Counted from the first letter of the stretch, positions 10,448 through 21,567 are shown. The stretch: 64,000 bases of DNA from Rhynchonema sp. JSB1_4 (GCA_030248065.1 JASAMV010008065.1:1-64000); one strand, 5' to 3'. Made by a program: numbers and translations. Notes: a model not told the origin generated them from the sequence alone.

Positions 10448-10712
10448 GGGGGAGATACCGTCGGAAATAGAACCCGGGTGGTCTATTTTCTCACTAGGGT
10501 CGTTTGGGTGGGGTTTAATTTATGGGGGGGGGGGGCAATTAATGGGGTTCTATTTTTCATTTGGTCCACCGGTAAAAAAATCACTTTTAATAATGTCTCT
10601 GAAAATTGCCTGTTTAGGGTATTTTCTACCTTTAACAGCGTCATTTATGGTTAAAAAAAGCCGTATTCTGCTGTGTACGCAAGCTTGAACAACGTTTGAC
10701 ACAACAAGCCTA
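10448..10712. mobile_element. truncated relative of the CCGTA-ended element
   Basis: Starts with CCGTCGGAAATAGAACCCGG and runs parallel to the complement of 7677-7440, including the segment ending TTTGACACAACAA. It then stops being similar. The RT-coding part present at 6425-7440 is absent. It is inserted in a stretch of GGGGGAGATAC words and an AT-rich CGCG core (10300-10447) related to the CAGTGCTGTGG family. Confidence 0.7.
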
Positions 10713-10796
10713 ATTTTTTTGAAAAAATACAAGCACAAGTGCATGCTCCAAGCTCCAACACACAATAGAATGACCCCTTTTATTGGAGGTGGGAGG

Positions 10797-11195
10797 CAGT
10801 GTTGTTCCTGGTCCGGAGGGGGAACAGGCGGTACCCCCCTTTTTTCGGAGGGGGAACAGACGTACCCACCTGGGGGGAGGGACCCGGAAGGGGGGGAGGA
10901 CCCAAATTTGGAGAAAAGTCATTTTTGAGGTCGAAAATTTGGCTCATTTTTGCCTCTTTTAGGAAAAAATCTCAATAAATAAGGTATTTTGGCGATTTTT
11001 GACGTCATTGACCTAAAAATCACTCATTTTATGCCTAAAAATGCCTATTTTAGGCCAAAATTTGCCTATTTTAGGTAAAAATTGGGGGAGCAGAGCAGAC
11101 GTACCCGGAGGGGGAACAGTGGGGCAGGCGTACCATGGAGGGGGAACAGACGTACCCGAGGGGGGACCCACCCCCTCCCCCCAGGAACTACACTG
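10797..11195. mobile_element. non-autonomous hAT element, CAGTGTAGTTCCTGG family, second copy
   Basis: A 399-bp element with left end CAGTGTTGTTCCTGG and right end CCAGGAACTACACTG. It is flanked by the perfect 8-bp duplication GTGGGAGG (10789-10796 and 11196-11203). Subterminal words are GGAGGGGGAACAG followed by GCGTACC or CGTACC. The core has repeated TGCCTATTTTAGG. It differs from 9327-9710 in its iterated word although the ends match. Confidence 0.88.
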
Positions 11196-11449
11196 GTGGG
11201 AGGTAATACGGTAGCAACCACAAGCAAAGCAATTTTTTGCAAAGTATTTCAGGATTCGACCTGCCCCGCGTCATCAGTTCGTTAAGTTCACAGAAACCTG
11301 TTCTCGAGTTCCCAGCCTGTCAATCAACCAGCACAATAAACGTCGAGTGTGCCTGTCAGTCAACTTAACACAGACAAAGCGTTGATTGATTGCGATCGCA
11401 CAATCGAAAACCGAAATAAATATATTGGCAGTTGCAAATCAAACACAGA

Positions 11450-11765
11450 ATGTCGAATTGGTTGGTTGTTCTTATTGGCACGCTGATATGGGCCGTCATC
11501 GGTGGCGGTGGCCCTTGGCTGATTCCGAAAGGACCCAACAGAGGTGAGTGGGCGTTCGTCGTTGGTCCAGCGGTTCATTGTTGAAACGCCAAACATTTCT
11601 AAGTGCACATGTGTGTCAGGTATCTTCCAAACGATGCTCGTGCTAACTGCTATTTGCTGTTGGATGTTCTGGATCCTCGCTTTTTTGCATCAAATGAACC
11701 CGCTTATCGGACCCAAGCTGACGACGTCCGCAATCGTTTATTTGAATAAAACCTGGGCGGCCTGA
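11450..11765 (+). CDS. ATP6V0E: V-type proton ATPase subunit e
   Basis: Two exons, 11450-11543 and 11620-11765, giving 79 aa. This is the family's usual size of about 80 aa. Subunit e is a two-helix membrane protein of the Vo sector of the vacuolar proton pump. The signature WLIPKGPNRG spans the intron, followed by the second helix CCWMFWILAFLHQMNPLIGPKL, which matches animal subunit e closely. The ATG at 11450 follows a candidate 5' region with a CAG. The donor GTGAGT and acceptor GTGTGTCAG leave phase 1. Confidence 0.95.
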
Positions 11766-12123
11766 GGTGACCCCGGCCTGAGTGATCGAATTATTGAATA
11801 TGAAAATTGCAATTGTGAAATTGCGCTCTTATCATCATTCCGTAATCGGTGCATTGTGATTCGCTGTTTGTTGATTTGTCCGAAATTTTTTAGAGGTCTA
11901 GTCTTCATCATTTTATGTGTATTTGTTCATGTGTTGAACCTGAAGGTTGTACACTGCTTATTGTCCGGTGGTTGATTCATTATTAGACTACCACCTGTAA
12001 GCTCGTGAGACATTTTTTTGGTGCATAGTGAGGTAAGGTAATCATTATAGGTCAATTTGATTGATATCGCACAAACAATCTTGCAGTAATCGATCATTTG
12101 AAAACAATTATCGTGATTGTCAC
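11766..12123. other. convergent intergenic region
   Basis: About 360 bp between two convergent genes. It contains probable poly-A signals (for example AATAAA within the last codons at about 11746) but no gene. Confidence 0.5.
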
Positions 12124-13278
12124 TTATTTGGCTTGTTCAATATCGATGTTCATACGTTTTACGCCCGCCAATAATTGATCGCGTGAATTGCCGGCGAATT
12201 GGTTTTGGAGGAAAGTGGGCAATCCGTGTCCACGGTGGTTGGTCCACAACGGTACTCGCAATGTGCCCAATACCTGTGTCAATTTTCGTTGGTCAACATG
12301 AAAAGCTTCTTGCTGAAGGGTATTCAATACCCAGTTGTTGGTGATCGAATCGATCCGCCTTGCCCGTGGTCGTCTGGTCTGACTTTCTTCAATTAAGAAT
12401 ACTTCGAAATTCTTTGTGCCGCTATTTTCGACTTGTCACTTGTTCGAATGCAGACAAGCAACAATCAGTGGCAGAAACTCTCATATTGAAAGGGCTGGTG
12501 AATTAGGCAGATCCGATACGGTCACCAAGATTGGAACCGGCAATCAACCTCATGTCCAAAATGTTCAGCTGCCAATGCGTCCCGTTCAATTTGCTTGAAC
12601 GCCGCATCCGACACTTCGACCATATACAAGTGACCACAGAAGTCAACCCGATCCGGGGCACGTGCCGACGCAACGTAGTGATCTTTGGTGACCTGCATGT
12701 CGGATCACAGCACCTATTTATTGTCGGTTGGTCTAACTTTGCTTCTGCGTTGATTTGCCGTTTGTTAGAAAATTGCGTATTTACCTGCACCAAGTTTTCA
12801 TCGATGCCAATTTCTTCGCGTAGTTCCCTGTTCATGCCCTGCTCCCACGTTTCACCCGCATCGATCCCACCGCCGGGGAATCCTATCTTTCCGTCGTGGC
12901 GGACGATCATCTGTAATAAACGTGAATTGTGCAAAAATGTAATTTTCGACTGCCCGTTTGAATCTTTCCGCACTCGCAGACTTTCCGTAACCAGTTAATC
13001 GTCAGTGCGATCAGAATTTAAAAGATGGCCACGTGACAGCGAAAGGGCATGAGCTGAATGGTTGCTTTTTTACAAAAAACTCACAGTATTCAGTCCAAAA
13101 TGAAATGTAGCAACGGATATTCGCCAACCAGAATCCATGCCTTTGCCTCCTGTCCATCAACGACCGTGTCGTCGGTTCGTGCACAGAGCAATGCATGAGC
13201 CACATGCACGGTGGTGCTCGGCGTTTGCTCTGCGTCATGACGCGTTATTTGGAGGGGTAGTATTGTTGGTGAGTTCAT
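12124..13278 (-). CDS. NUDT16: NUDT16-like Nudix hydrolase
   Basis: Minus-strand exons 13278-about 13098 (end uncertain), 12910-12785, 12692-12549 and 12273-12124. NUDT16 is a nuclear/nucleolar Nudix enzyme that decaps U8 snoRNA and hydrolyses IDP/ITP-type nucleotides. The complete Nudix box GX5EX7REUXEEXGU is visible in exon 2 (from GGIDAGE to REEIGI), preceded by HDGKIGFPGG. Exon 4 has VLGTLRVPLW and HGLPTFLQNQF, matching NUDT16. Exon 1 carries VAHALLCA. The weak point is the exon 1 donor: in the frame ending LLHFILD a TGA comes before the nearest GT, so either the donor is non-canonical or exon 1 is damaged. Exons 2 to 4 are all multiples of three and join cleanly. Confidence 0.82.
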
Positions 13279-13854
13279 TCGATCGCACAGATGAAAAAGC
13301 GTTGGAAATGAACAGGAGCGTTGGTGGTGGATAGAGGGTAAGTGCATTATTGCGCCATATTGCGCAGTCACAGGCAATCAAGGTCAAGATATTTCAACAC
13401 CGCCGTGTTACGGGTAACGCCTGGTTTTGCAGCAACAGCGTTTCGCAATCTTATATCCCACAAGTAGTTTATAGTAGTTTACACAACCCGAACCCCAGTT
13501 GACAAAAGTAAACGGTCATGGCAAAAATGCATTATGTAAGTTTTGTTTCATATAGTATGTTTCTAATTTCGTTGCCACGTGCATTTTACAGACGCTGGGA
13601 AACTCCCGTTCGAAGTCGAAGCAATCAACAAGCTCGACACACCGTCAGCAAGCCACGCTGCTTGGCTCGTGTGCGTTTCACATGTTTCAGTAACACAAGC
13701 TGTGTGTGTGCCAGCTGCTTGGCTTGTTGACTGTGTGTTGAGCTTATTGCCTGCCTCGACAACGAACGTGAGCCAGTCCCTGAGTCTGTAAAAATGGATG
13801 AGGTCGAGGTGACGAAATTAGAAATTTACGATATCACATTTTGTAATTGTCACT
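13279..13854. other. intergenic, no gene supported
   Basis: A 576-bp stretch. A short open frame near 13580-13790 begins after an acceptor-like ttttacag but resembles nothing I know and is rich in repeated GCTTGGCT words. I do not call it a gene. Confidence 0.4.
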
Positions 13855-15285
13855 TTATTCTTCACTTAGTTTGTCTGTCAATTTGGCGTACAAATCAATT
13901 GGCGCTCGATCAACGAATTCTTGCCAGGAACCTGCATGAAATAGATTTGGCGACACATCATCTGACTTGCTGATAAAATGAGACGTCATACCGTCGAACA
14001 GTCCATAGTCTTTAGCGCCACACAATTCAGCCGCCAGAATTACGGCACACGCAGTCACGCCGGTCGTGCAATGCATTCGAACCGGTTGATTCAAGTCGAT
14101 GTTGTGAGTTTGGAACAACGATCGCAGCTCGTCAGGACTGCGCACCAGACCCGTTTCACCATCCACAACGCGTTGATAGAACAGATTCTTGGCGCCACGA
14201 GCGTGATTGGCTCCGTCTAAAAAATTTGACTGTTGCCAGTTTGGCTTAGGCCGCACTCAGACAAACGCGAAATGCGAAAAGTTCAGCACAACAGCAACTC
14301 CTTAACCACGGGCCTAAACCACAGTGATGCTCAAACAAAATGTTTCAGAGGCTGTTTGGCGTGCGCTGTGGATGATGACTACGCTGAAAAACTTTTTGCT
14401 TTTCGCTTTTCGCGTTTGTCTGAGGGCGGCCTTAAAACTGTCCGTCCAACAAAATTCCAGTTGCAGCAATGATTTACCTCCTCCATAATAATTGTCCTCG
14501 GACCGACAATCAATCAATTGGAATCGCGTGTTGTTGTGTTGAATGTTGTCCACCACATCCTCGTACGGTATCACTCCAATTGTGGTTTGGTTCGCTGATG
14601 TTTCACCAAAATTGCCGAGTTCCCATGGTATGAACTGAAGGGTTACAGCCCTCTTGTGCCTGTGGTCTGAGTGCCAAACAGCACCCATGGAATTGTCCAG
14701 GGCCCAGCAGCAACTAACCTGTACTAGTTCTTGTCCTTGAGTGACAGGCATTTGATGTTTCAACCAATTCAACAGCCCGCCGTTCAACACACTGACGTTT
14801 CGATGGCCGAATGCGCGGAACAGATACCAAGCACGAGCGGCCGGGTACATGGATGGCGTTTTGGTGTCGGCATCGTACACGACGATCTGACTGTCGTCAT
14901 TGATGCCCAGTGAACGAGCGTAGCTGTAACCGTTGAAATCGATTACTATTGTACCAAAGATTTTGTTGGTCCCACTATTGCCACAGACTTACGCCACAAA
15001 TTGTTGCCTGGTGGGGAAGGTGTTGTTGTATTTGCTGTGTATGTCGCGGGCGGCCAATATGTCGAAACAAGCAGCACCGGGAATGTGGCAGTTCTTGTGA
15101 TCATGACAATGCAGGAATGAGGCATAGAGAATGCGAAGATTCGGTTGTTTGGCAGCGATCGCGTTTCGCAGCCAGTCGGCATTCACCAGGCTTTTGCTGC
15201 CGTTACTGCCAGCGATGCATCGTCGGAGAGCAGCAAAATGGCACCAAGAAAGGCTTAGGATTTGTAATCGGGAAGATATCAGCAT
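13855..15285 (-). CDS. MPST: sulfurtransferase (MPST/rhodanese family), downstream tandem copy
   Basis: Five exons: 15285-14993, 14923-14719, 14634-14478, 14216-13992 and 13931-13855. They total 957 nt (318 aa). The product has two rhodanese domains. The first, inactive one has HIPGAACFD and RAWYLFRAFGH. The second carries the catalytic loop CTTGVTAC, whose Cys takes up the sulfane sulfur from 3-mercaptopyruvate or thiosulfate. The N-terminus (LISSRLQILSLSW) could be a mitochondrial presequence. Exons 2 to 4 have exactly the same lengths (205, 157 and 225 nt) as in the neighbouring copy, proving a tandem duplication. Intron 3 contains a 183-bp PIF-like MITE. Which substrate it prefers cannot be read from the sequence. 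Confidence 0.92.
14249..14431. mobile_element. PIF/Harbinger-like MITE in a sulfurtransferase intron
   Basis: A 183-bp element with ends GGCCGCACTCAGACAAACGC and, on the other side, GGCCGCCCTCAGACAAACGC in complement. The inverted repeat is over 30 bp. The 3-bp duplication TTA (14246-14248 and 14432-14434) and the GGC start fit PIF/Harbinger. A relative with TAA duplication is at 31141-31503. Confidence 0.85.
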
Positions 15286-15479
15286 GATGATATATTTGGG
15301 AAACGCAGTGAGCTGTGGAATTATTGCCACTGAGTTCAGTGCAAGAATCCGACTGAGACAACCCGCCCAACCGTAAAATGTCGAAGCTTCATCAATCTTA
15401 TCATCAAAAGATGAAAGGCACACAATGCAACTGAGGAACAAATGTCGTCTGTCACAAATAAACGCAAGATAATCACTGA

Positions 15480-16703
15480 TCACATTTCGTCGTCAGCGTG
15501 GGCGAACAGTGCAGGCGCTGCTCGATCTGAGAACTCTTGCCACGAACCTGAGCGACTCAACATGTGCGTTTTGATGCAACATGGTGGATGATGTTCATTT
15601 GTGCATTCACTCACCATCATACAATCCATAGTTCTTCGCGCCACACAAATCGGCCGCAAACAACACGGCACACGCAGTGACGCCGGTCATGCAATGCGTT
15701 CGAACTGGTCGATTCAGGTCAATGTCGTGTTTTTGAAACATCGACCACAGATCGTCAATGCTGCGCATCAAGCCGGTCTCACCATCCACGACATGTCTGT
15801 AGTATAGATTCTTGGCGCCACGAATGTGCGATGGACAATCTGAACATTCATGGGTTCCTATGTATGTGCGCTTTGTTATGCAGTTCGTTTGGTGATTGGG
15901 CCAGTTCACCTTCGTCTTGGTACTTCTCCTCCGATCGACAGTCCACCAACTGGAATCGCGTGTTATTGTGCCGAATGTTGTCCACCACGTCTTCGAATGT
16001 GATCGGCCTGTTCATATCTTTGTTGTCGATAGTTTCACCGAAATTGCCTGGTTCCGGTTTGGATACCTGAAAAACCAATACACACGGATTAACACATTCA
16101 ACCAGGTCAATAGTTAACTAGAAAAAGTAAGAATAAAATACCAACTTCGCGGTCATTATCAGCTTGAGACACTGGCATTTGTTCTCTCAGCCAGTCAACC
16201 AGTCCACCGTTGAGTACACTGATGTTTCGATGTCCGTACGCACGGAAAAGGAACCACGCGCGTGCGCCTGGGAACATCGACGGAGTGGACGGATTCGAAT
16301 CGTAGACAACGATGTGACTTTCGTCGCTGATGCCGAGTGAACGTGCGTAGCTGATGAATGGAAAATTGTCATGTTTGTGAAACATTTTGATCAACTTAAC
16401 TGGATTCCGGCCAAAATGTTGGTGCACTAACGTCACGAATTTCGACCGCGATGGAAACGTGTTCTTGTACTTGCTCTTGGTGTCCCTTGCGATGGCCAGA
16501 TCGAAGCATCGAGCGCCAGGAATATGGCACGCTTTGTAGTCATCGCAATCTTGCATTGATGCGTGCAGAATGCGAATATTTGACTGTTTGGAATCGATGG
16601 CGTCCCGAAGCCAGCCGGCGTTGACCAGAGATTGCATGTGGCGTTTGAAGGTTGACAATTGTTGGTTGTTGAGAATACGGCGGAAACGATTCGTTGGCAA
16701 CAT
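15480..16703 (-). CDS. MPST: sulfurtransferase (MPST/rhodanese family), upstream tandem copy
   Basis: Five exons: 16703-16432, 16350-16146, 16066-15910, 15839-15615 and 15547-15480. They total 927 nt (308 aa). The protein layout is that of the adjacent copy. It has HIPGARCFD and RAWFLFRAYGH in the first rhodanese domain, VVDNIRHNNTRFQLVDCRSEE at the start of the second, and the active-site loop CMTGVTAC. The active Cys is intact, so both copies may be functional. The loop differs by one residue (M for T), which may alter substrate preference. Intron 2 starts with GTTGGT. The start ATG gives MLPTNRFRRI, a basic N-terminus that may target mitochondria. The gene ends 195 bp upstream of its twin's start, so co-transcription is possible. 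Confidence 0.92.
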
Positions 16704-17106
16704 GATGATGGCAAGTGGTGTGCAGTGCTGATGTTGCTGGGGTTTGCGAAAACTGCTGTAAGAATGATGAACACGTTTTTCATCGGCACGGCAAACACCA
16801 CATGCTTGTTGCAACCACCCTGCCTGCGCTCACTGCTGCTGCTGCTGTGCAGTGCAATACACATCAGCTGTGCACAACTGGGTGGGAATGTTTCAGTTCA
16901 AATGTTATGCTGCGCGCTCATCTCACACAAAGTTTGCACCGCAATCGCAGTGCACAGCAGGCCAAACACACGCAACGCATTGCCGCCTATGTTTCCCTTT
17001 CCTTCGTGAGACCTGACGCGTCTTTGGGAAATCAAAACGTCAGGGCACCCCTGACCGAAAATTCAGGATATCAGATGCCACGATACCCGGCCAGAGGGGT
17101 TGGCCA
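16704..17106. other. 5' flank of the sulfurtransferase pair, no gene seen
   Basis: About 400 bp containing a CTGCTGCTGCTG stretch, then from about 17010 the words TTCAGGATA and GATACC, which reappear at 19150-19250. These probably belong to another, older repeat interrupted by the nested block at 17115-18971. Confidence 0.4.
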
Positions 17107-17392
17107 CTTGGCCCCAATGGTGTAGCTGGGGGTGGGGGAGGGGTGGGGTCCCCCCTAGGTACAGTAGGTAGGTTGCCGCCCCTCACCTGGTATTGGTCGC
17201 ACAATGACCATATAAGAAATCATCAAATCAATCCTGATTTTCACGTTCAGTCACTCTTAACCACTGTGCTATTTGTTATTCTCACAAAACATTTTCACCT
17301 GAAAAGAATCCAGCAGATCAACCACGTTCGCGCAGGTCTGAAACATTCTCTTTACCACATGCATTGTGTGCGATTGCGCAACGCAACGTCAC

Positions 17393-18265
17393 CAGAGGTC
17401 GCAATCGGGCCGGGTTTGGCCGGCCCGGCCCGGCCCGAGCCCCCAAATCTCCGGCCCGGCCCGGCCCGGCCCGACCCGTACCCCCAAATCTCCGGCCCGG
17501 CCCGGCCCGAACCCCCAAATCTCCGGCCCGGCCCGGCCCGGCCCGGCCCGAATTTTTTGGCTCAGATTTTAACCCAAGTTTTGTCATAATTTTTGCGATT
17601 TTTTTGAACCTATTTTTTGGTTGAAAACAACGGTGTTGCAGGGGGTGGGGGTACCCCCTAGGTACAGTAGGTATAGGTAGGTAGGTTGACGCTCCATCCT
17701 GGTACACTAGGTAGGTCGCCGCAGGCGGCTAGTACAGTAAGTTGCGATTTTTGGCTCAAAATGGTATATAAAATCGGTACTTTTCACTCCAAATAGGCGA
17801 TAAATCGCCGCGCTACACGCGAAATTAGCGTTTTAGAGCACATTTTCTTCAAAATTTCGACCGAAAAAATTTTGTTCCCCCTTAGCCCGGCCGGTACAGT
17901 AGGTAGGTTGCCGTCCCACATTTTTGGTGGTACTGTAGGTTGCCGCCCCGCCTGGGTAGCTACACCACTGGTTGAAAATACATTGTTTTCCATGAAATGG
18001 TCGTCAGATAGAGACAATACTGATCACTTGCTTGCCGAATCCGTCAGAAATTTTAGTATTTTTGACAAAAAAATCCCTACTTTTTCAGTAAAATAAAGTC
18101 ACTTCAGAAGCTTCGGGCCGGGGTGCCCGGCCCGGCCCGGCCCGACCCTCCAAATCTCCGGCCCGGCCCGGCCCGGCCCGAGCCAAAAGCCCAAAATCGC
18201 GGCCCGGCCCGGCCCGGCCCGGCCCGGCCCGGCCCGAGGTCGGGCCGGCCCGATTGCGACCTCTG
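17393..18265. mobile_element. hAT element with (CGGGCC)n arms, nested
   Basis: Ends CAGAGGTCGCAATCGGGCCG and its complement, with the perfect 8-bp duplication AACGTCAC (17385-17392 and 18266-18273). Both ends carry long CGGGCC/GGCCCG arrays (17407-17552 and 18115-18252). The middle is interrupted by another hAT (17628-17970). Confidence 0.9.
17628..17970. mobile_element. innermost hAT element (GTAGGTAGG-word family)
   Basis: A 343-bp element starting CAACGGTGTTGCAGGGGG and ending GTAGCTACACCACTG, with the perfect 8-bp duplication GTTGAAAA (17620-17627 and 17971-17978). It contains GGTACAGTAGGTAGGTTG words at both ends and an AT-rich core with a CGCGCTACACGCG palindrome at 17806-17822. Confidence 0.85.
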
Positions 18266-18670
18266 AACGTCACCATTCCGTCACTTTCCCTCTTTACGAT
18301 TCAGGAAAAAAAATTGACCAATTCTTATAAAGTCATTGTGCAACCAATACCGCCGCCCATTGGTAGGTTGCCGCCCCTCCCCTGGTACAGAAGGTAGGTT
18401 GCCGCCCCACCTAACTTTTCACCCAAAACATTTATTTTTGGCTTAAAATTGCATAAAATTAGCATATTTGTCTGCATATAGGCGAAAAATCGCGCGCTGC
18501 GCGCGAAATTAGTGTTTTAGGCCACATTTTCTTCAGTATTTAGACAAAAAATTTCGGTTTCCAGATGACCCCCCCCAAGTGGTACGACCCCCCCTAGCGC
18601 GGCTGGTACAGTAGGTAGGTTGCCGCCCCGCATTTTGGGTGGTACGGTAGGTTGCCGCCCCGCCTGGGTA

Positions 18671-18957
18671 AAGGCAATCTACGGGAGGTTGTCACTCAGC
18701 CCCCGAATATCGTAACCCACCGTAATTTTGATCTGCAAGGATCGTGTCGAGACCATTTTGTTTTTTATCTATGTTTTGCGTGTTAGCGCCAACACCAACC
18801 AATATTTCCAAGTTTTGGTGACACGATGACAATTTCCAGCTTGCTGACGCTAATACACGTGTCGATAAGCAGCGATCAGCATGGGTCTCGCAACGATCTC
18901 GCTTGCGGTGGGTTACGGTATTCGGGGGCTGAGTGACAACCTCCCGTAGACTGCCTT
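18671..18957. mobile_element. TA-flanked MITE with about 55-bp inverted ends
   Basis: A 287-bp element. The left arm begins AAGGCAATCTACGGGAGG and the right arm ends CCTCCCGTAGACTGCCTT, with TA on each side. The arms match for about 55 bp. It was inserted into the outer hAT copy beside its right end. Confidence 0.85.
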
Positions 18958-18979
18958 TAGCTTTACCACTGCTTGGCCC

Positions 18980-19376
18980 CAAAAAAGGTCAGGATACCTG
19001 CATACCCCATGAAATGTTCTCAAAACACCTGGAAATGTATTTTACTTATTTGCAAGGCAATTTGTGGAAAAACGGTCAAAAAACGAGCAGCGCGCGATTT
19101 TTATCAAATATGCGCAAAAAAATTTAATTTTTGCTAGTTTCTTGGGTTTGTAGGGTTCAGGATACTCTGGGCCAAAATGTCAGGATACCATGACACCCCC
19201 TGGCTGAAAATTCAGGATTCCAATACAAGGATACCCAGCAGGGGGAACCCCCTCCCAGCTCCCAACCCGCTCCCCTAAAGACACCACTGCACCACACCTC
19301 AGTTTTTAACCAAAAAACACGCTTTCACATTCAGACGCACCAAAGGATTTCGTTGATGCGAACGATCTGAAGCGAT
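18980..19376. other. repeat-derived region upstream of the methyltransferase gene
   Basis: Contains the words TCAGGATACC and TTCAGGATTCC, a GCAGCGCGCGA block and G/C-rich ends finishing GACACCACTG near 19289. It looks like the right part of another CAGTGGTGTC-ended element whose left end I could not place. Confidence 0.45.
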
Positions 19377-21340
19377 ATGATTGATTTGTTCGCCACCGTT
19401 GGTCGGGGACTGGAAACGTTTTTGGAAGCGAAATTGCGCGAAGAAAAGGTTTCTAGCATGCTCTTTAATCTATAATATTATAGGTTGCGAAACAGGAAGA
19501 CAAGTTTTATCTTATCAGGCCCAGCATGTGACCTGTTACGATGGAAAGTTGGGGTTTTCCATTGAGCCAAGTTCGTCAATAATTCAAACGCTGAGGAGTC
19601 TGCCGTTTGCTGAACGTCTGTTTGTCAAACTTGGCGTATTGTGCTATGATGATCTCAGACGCAACAATCAACCAGGCGGGTAATTACTGTAAAGGATTGG
19701 TTTTGTTCATTTTCAGTCGTGTTAAAAAGTAAAAACTGTCAATGTGATTTCAGTGATTCATAGCGTTAGCACATGGTTGTCAGACACATTGGTCCGTGGC
19801 CTGAACCGAGCGCACGACGATTGGGTGCGACTGCAGTGGTCGTACGACGTGAATGGCCGAAAACGACGCAAACAAATGACCACATTTCGAGTGAATTTTC
19901 GTTCATCGACGGATCGGGTCCCGATGGAATGCAAGCCGGTCAGTGAGAGTATTGTAGTCATTCCCTTTCCTCGTGATCGTGAACTATTGTTGTGCCCGTG
20001 CGAATCATGTGAACTCATGTTCAGCAAATTTGCGGTATAGTGGCGAAACCGTTTCTCGATCAACTCGGCTGGACAGCTGATCTCAAACGCCCTGATGTGG
20101 AAATCTACTTGCACGCTGGCGTGACACATCTGTTTGTCGGAATACCTGTTCAAAGGTACACAAGCACCAAGCAGTATTCATTTTGAAATATAATTTCGTG
20201 TAAATTAACAAAAGACTTTTCACAAACTTTTCAGCAAGTCATCAGCTGAACGAGCCCATATCAAACATGCCGGTTTGCGCAGCACCATATGCGATGCGAT
20301 GATTTGTTTGAGTGATATCCAGTCCGGTCACGTTCTTCTGGATCCGATGTGCGGCAAAGGCACCTTGCTCGTTCAGGCACTGTGTGACTGTCCGAATTTG
20401 GTGGGTGTGGCTGTTTTGTGACTTTCGGCGATTTGGTGATTCTTTTCCGATAAAGAACCTTAGTTATAAGCATAGGGGAACCCCAGTTTTTTTCAGGAAA
20501 AAAAGCCGTTTTCAACGCGGCAACTATCTTCATGACTACAATTTCAGGCCGCATTTGCGAATGATAGCGATGGCACAGCTTTAAAATATGCGGCAGAGAA
20601 TTTCGAATACCTCAGCAAAATTGATGGAACTTCGAAGTCACTAAACTGCATGATAATACAATCGGATGCAAGAAGTGAGTGCCCTGATTTGGTTTTTTTG
20701 TCGATGGTTTTTCATCGTTTTATTGGTGTGCATCCGACCCTCTCGATAATGAACCTCTGTTGTGAATCTCTGGGGTCGCGATCGATTCACCAGAGGGTAG
20801 ACTGTAATTCGATATTGCAGGATTACCCTTCCGCGACTGCTGCATCGATCGAATCGTGTGTGATCTTCCGTTTGGATATCGATGTGGCACCATAGCTGAT
20901 GCTGAAGCGATGTATCCCGTGACCGCTGCTGAATGCTTTCGGTGAGAAGAGCTCGATTGGCAAACAGTGTTTCAGAGTTTTTGGGTGCAATGCAGTTTGC
21001 ATCGAAGACTTCGTTTCATGGCTAAGGCATGAAAACGCTGGGTTAAAGCTGCCCCTAAAGTCCCGACTTTCAAATGCAAATAAAAAATTATTGATGCGGA
21101 CTTCATCCAAAAATGGCAAACCACATGCTTTCTCCCAATTTCAGATTATTGCGTGCAAATGGTCGTTGTGTGCTCCTGACGAGTACATTGCTGTGTGATG
21201 CACTACGCAAAACGTGCTTGACCATTGGATTCCAACTGATTTCAGAACACAAAATTGATCTCGGCAAAACAACTGGGTCCATTTTAGCCTTGCTCAAACC
21301 GAATGATTCTGTTGCGATTGTGCTGCACAAAAGTCTGTGA
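19377..21340 (+). CDS. THUMPD2: THUMP-domain RNA guanine-N2-methyltransferase, THUMPD2-like
   Basis: Eight exons: 19377-19448, 19519-19679, 19764-19917, 20025-20155, 20235-20400, 20548-20674, 20821-20941 and 21145-21340. They total 1128 nt (375 aa). The N-terminal THUMP part has ATVGRGLETFLEAKL and GKLGF. After it come LGWTADLKRPDVEIYLH, then AERAHIKHAGLRSTI, the SAM-binding motif LLDPMCGKGTLL and the catalytic-type motif DLPFGYRCG. The order and the phrases GW-ADL and L-DI-G point to THUMPD2, which in human methylates U6 snRNA, rather than THUMPD3. That distinction is only moderately safe. It is first in a head-to-tail series of five genes. The donors of exons 2 and 3 were chosen to keep frame. 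Confidence 0.85.
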
Positions 21341-21567
21341 TATCATTACATTGTTACACGTTGGTCGCCATTGTGCGAATTCTTACGACGCATAAATTCA
21401 TGAAAATAATCTCCGTGATTATCGTTTCATCATTCACCACAGTTTTTTTCGACACTTGCACTTGCAGGTTGTACCGTTTGTGAGTTGGCACTTGATGTTG
21501 GGTTCAATTTCAAAACCTAATCTTGCTCAAATTATCCAGTTTTATACGGGTGCCACAGCGTGCAGCC

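Larger units (their letters stand above)
17193..18347. mobile_element. mariner-type MITE (TTGGTCGCACAATGAC ends), interrupted
   Basis: The inverted ends TTGGTCGCACAATGAC and GTCATTGTGCAACCAA are flanked by TA on both sides. It is split by the CGGGCC-type hAT at 17393-18265. An uninterrupted 265-bp relative lies at 52601-52865 and shows the sequence before that insertion. Confidence 0.85.
17115..18971. mobile_element. outer hAT element (CAATGGTGTAGC / ACCACTG ends) holding four other elements
   Basis: Starts CAATGGTGTAGCTGGGGG and ends GCTTTACCACTG, flanked by the 8-bp duplication CTTGGCCC (17107-17114 and 18972-18979). After removing the inserted elements its own sequence is 17115-17190, 18350-18670 and 18960-18971. 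It consists of repeated GGTACAGTAGGTAGGTTGCCGCCCC-type words around an AT-rich core with CGCGCGCTGCGCGCG (18491-18505). Confidence 0.82.

Noticed and set aside
16659..17125. Long plus-strand frames opposite the first exon of the upstream sulfurtransferase
   Set aside because: They are shadows of the minus-strand gene and of a CTG-rich stretch.
17318..17589. Pro/Arg/Ala-rich frames in the CGGGCC arrays
   Set aside because: Products of hexamer repeats in every frame; not genes.
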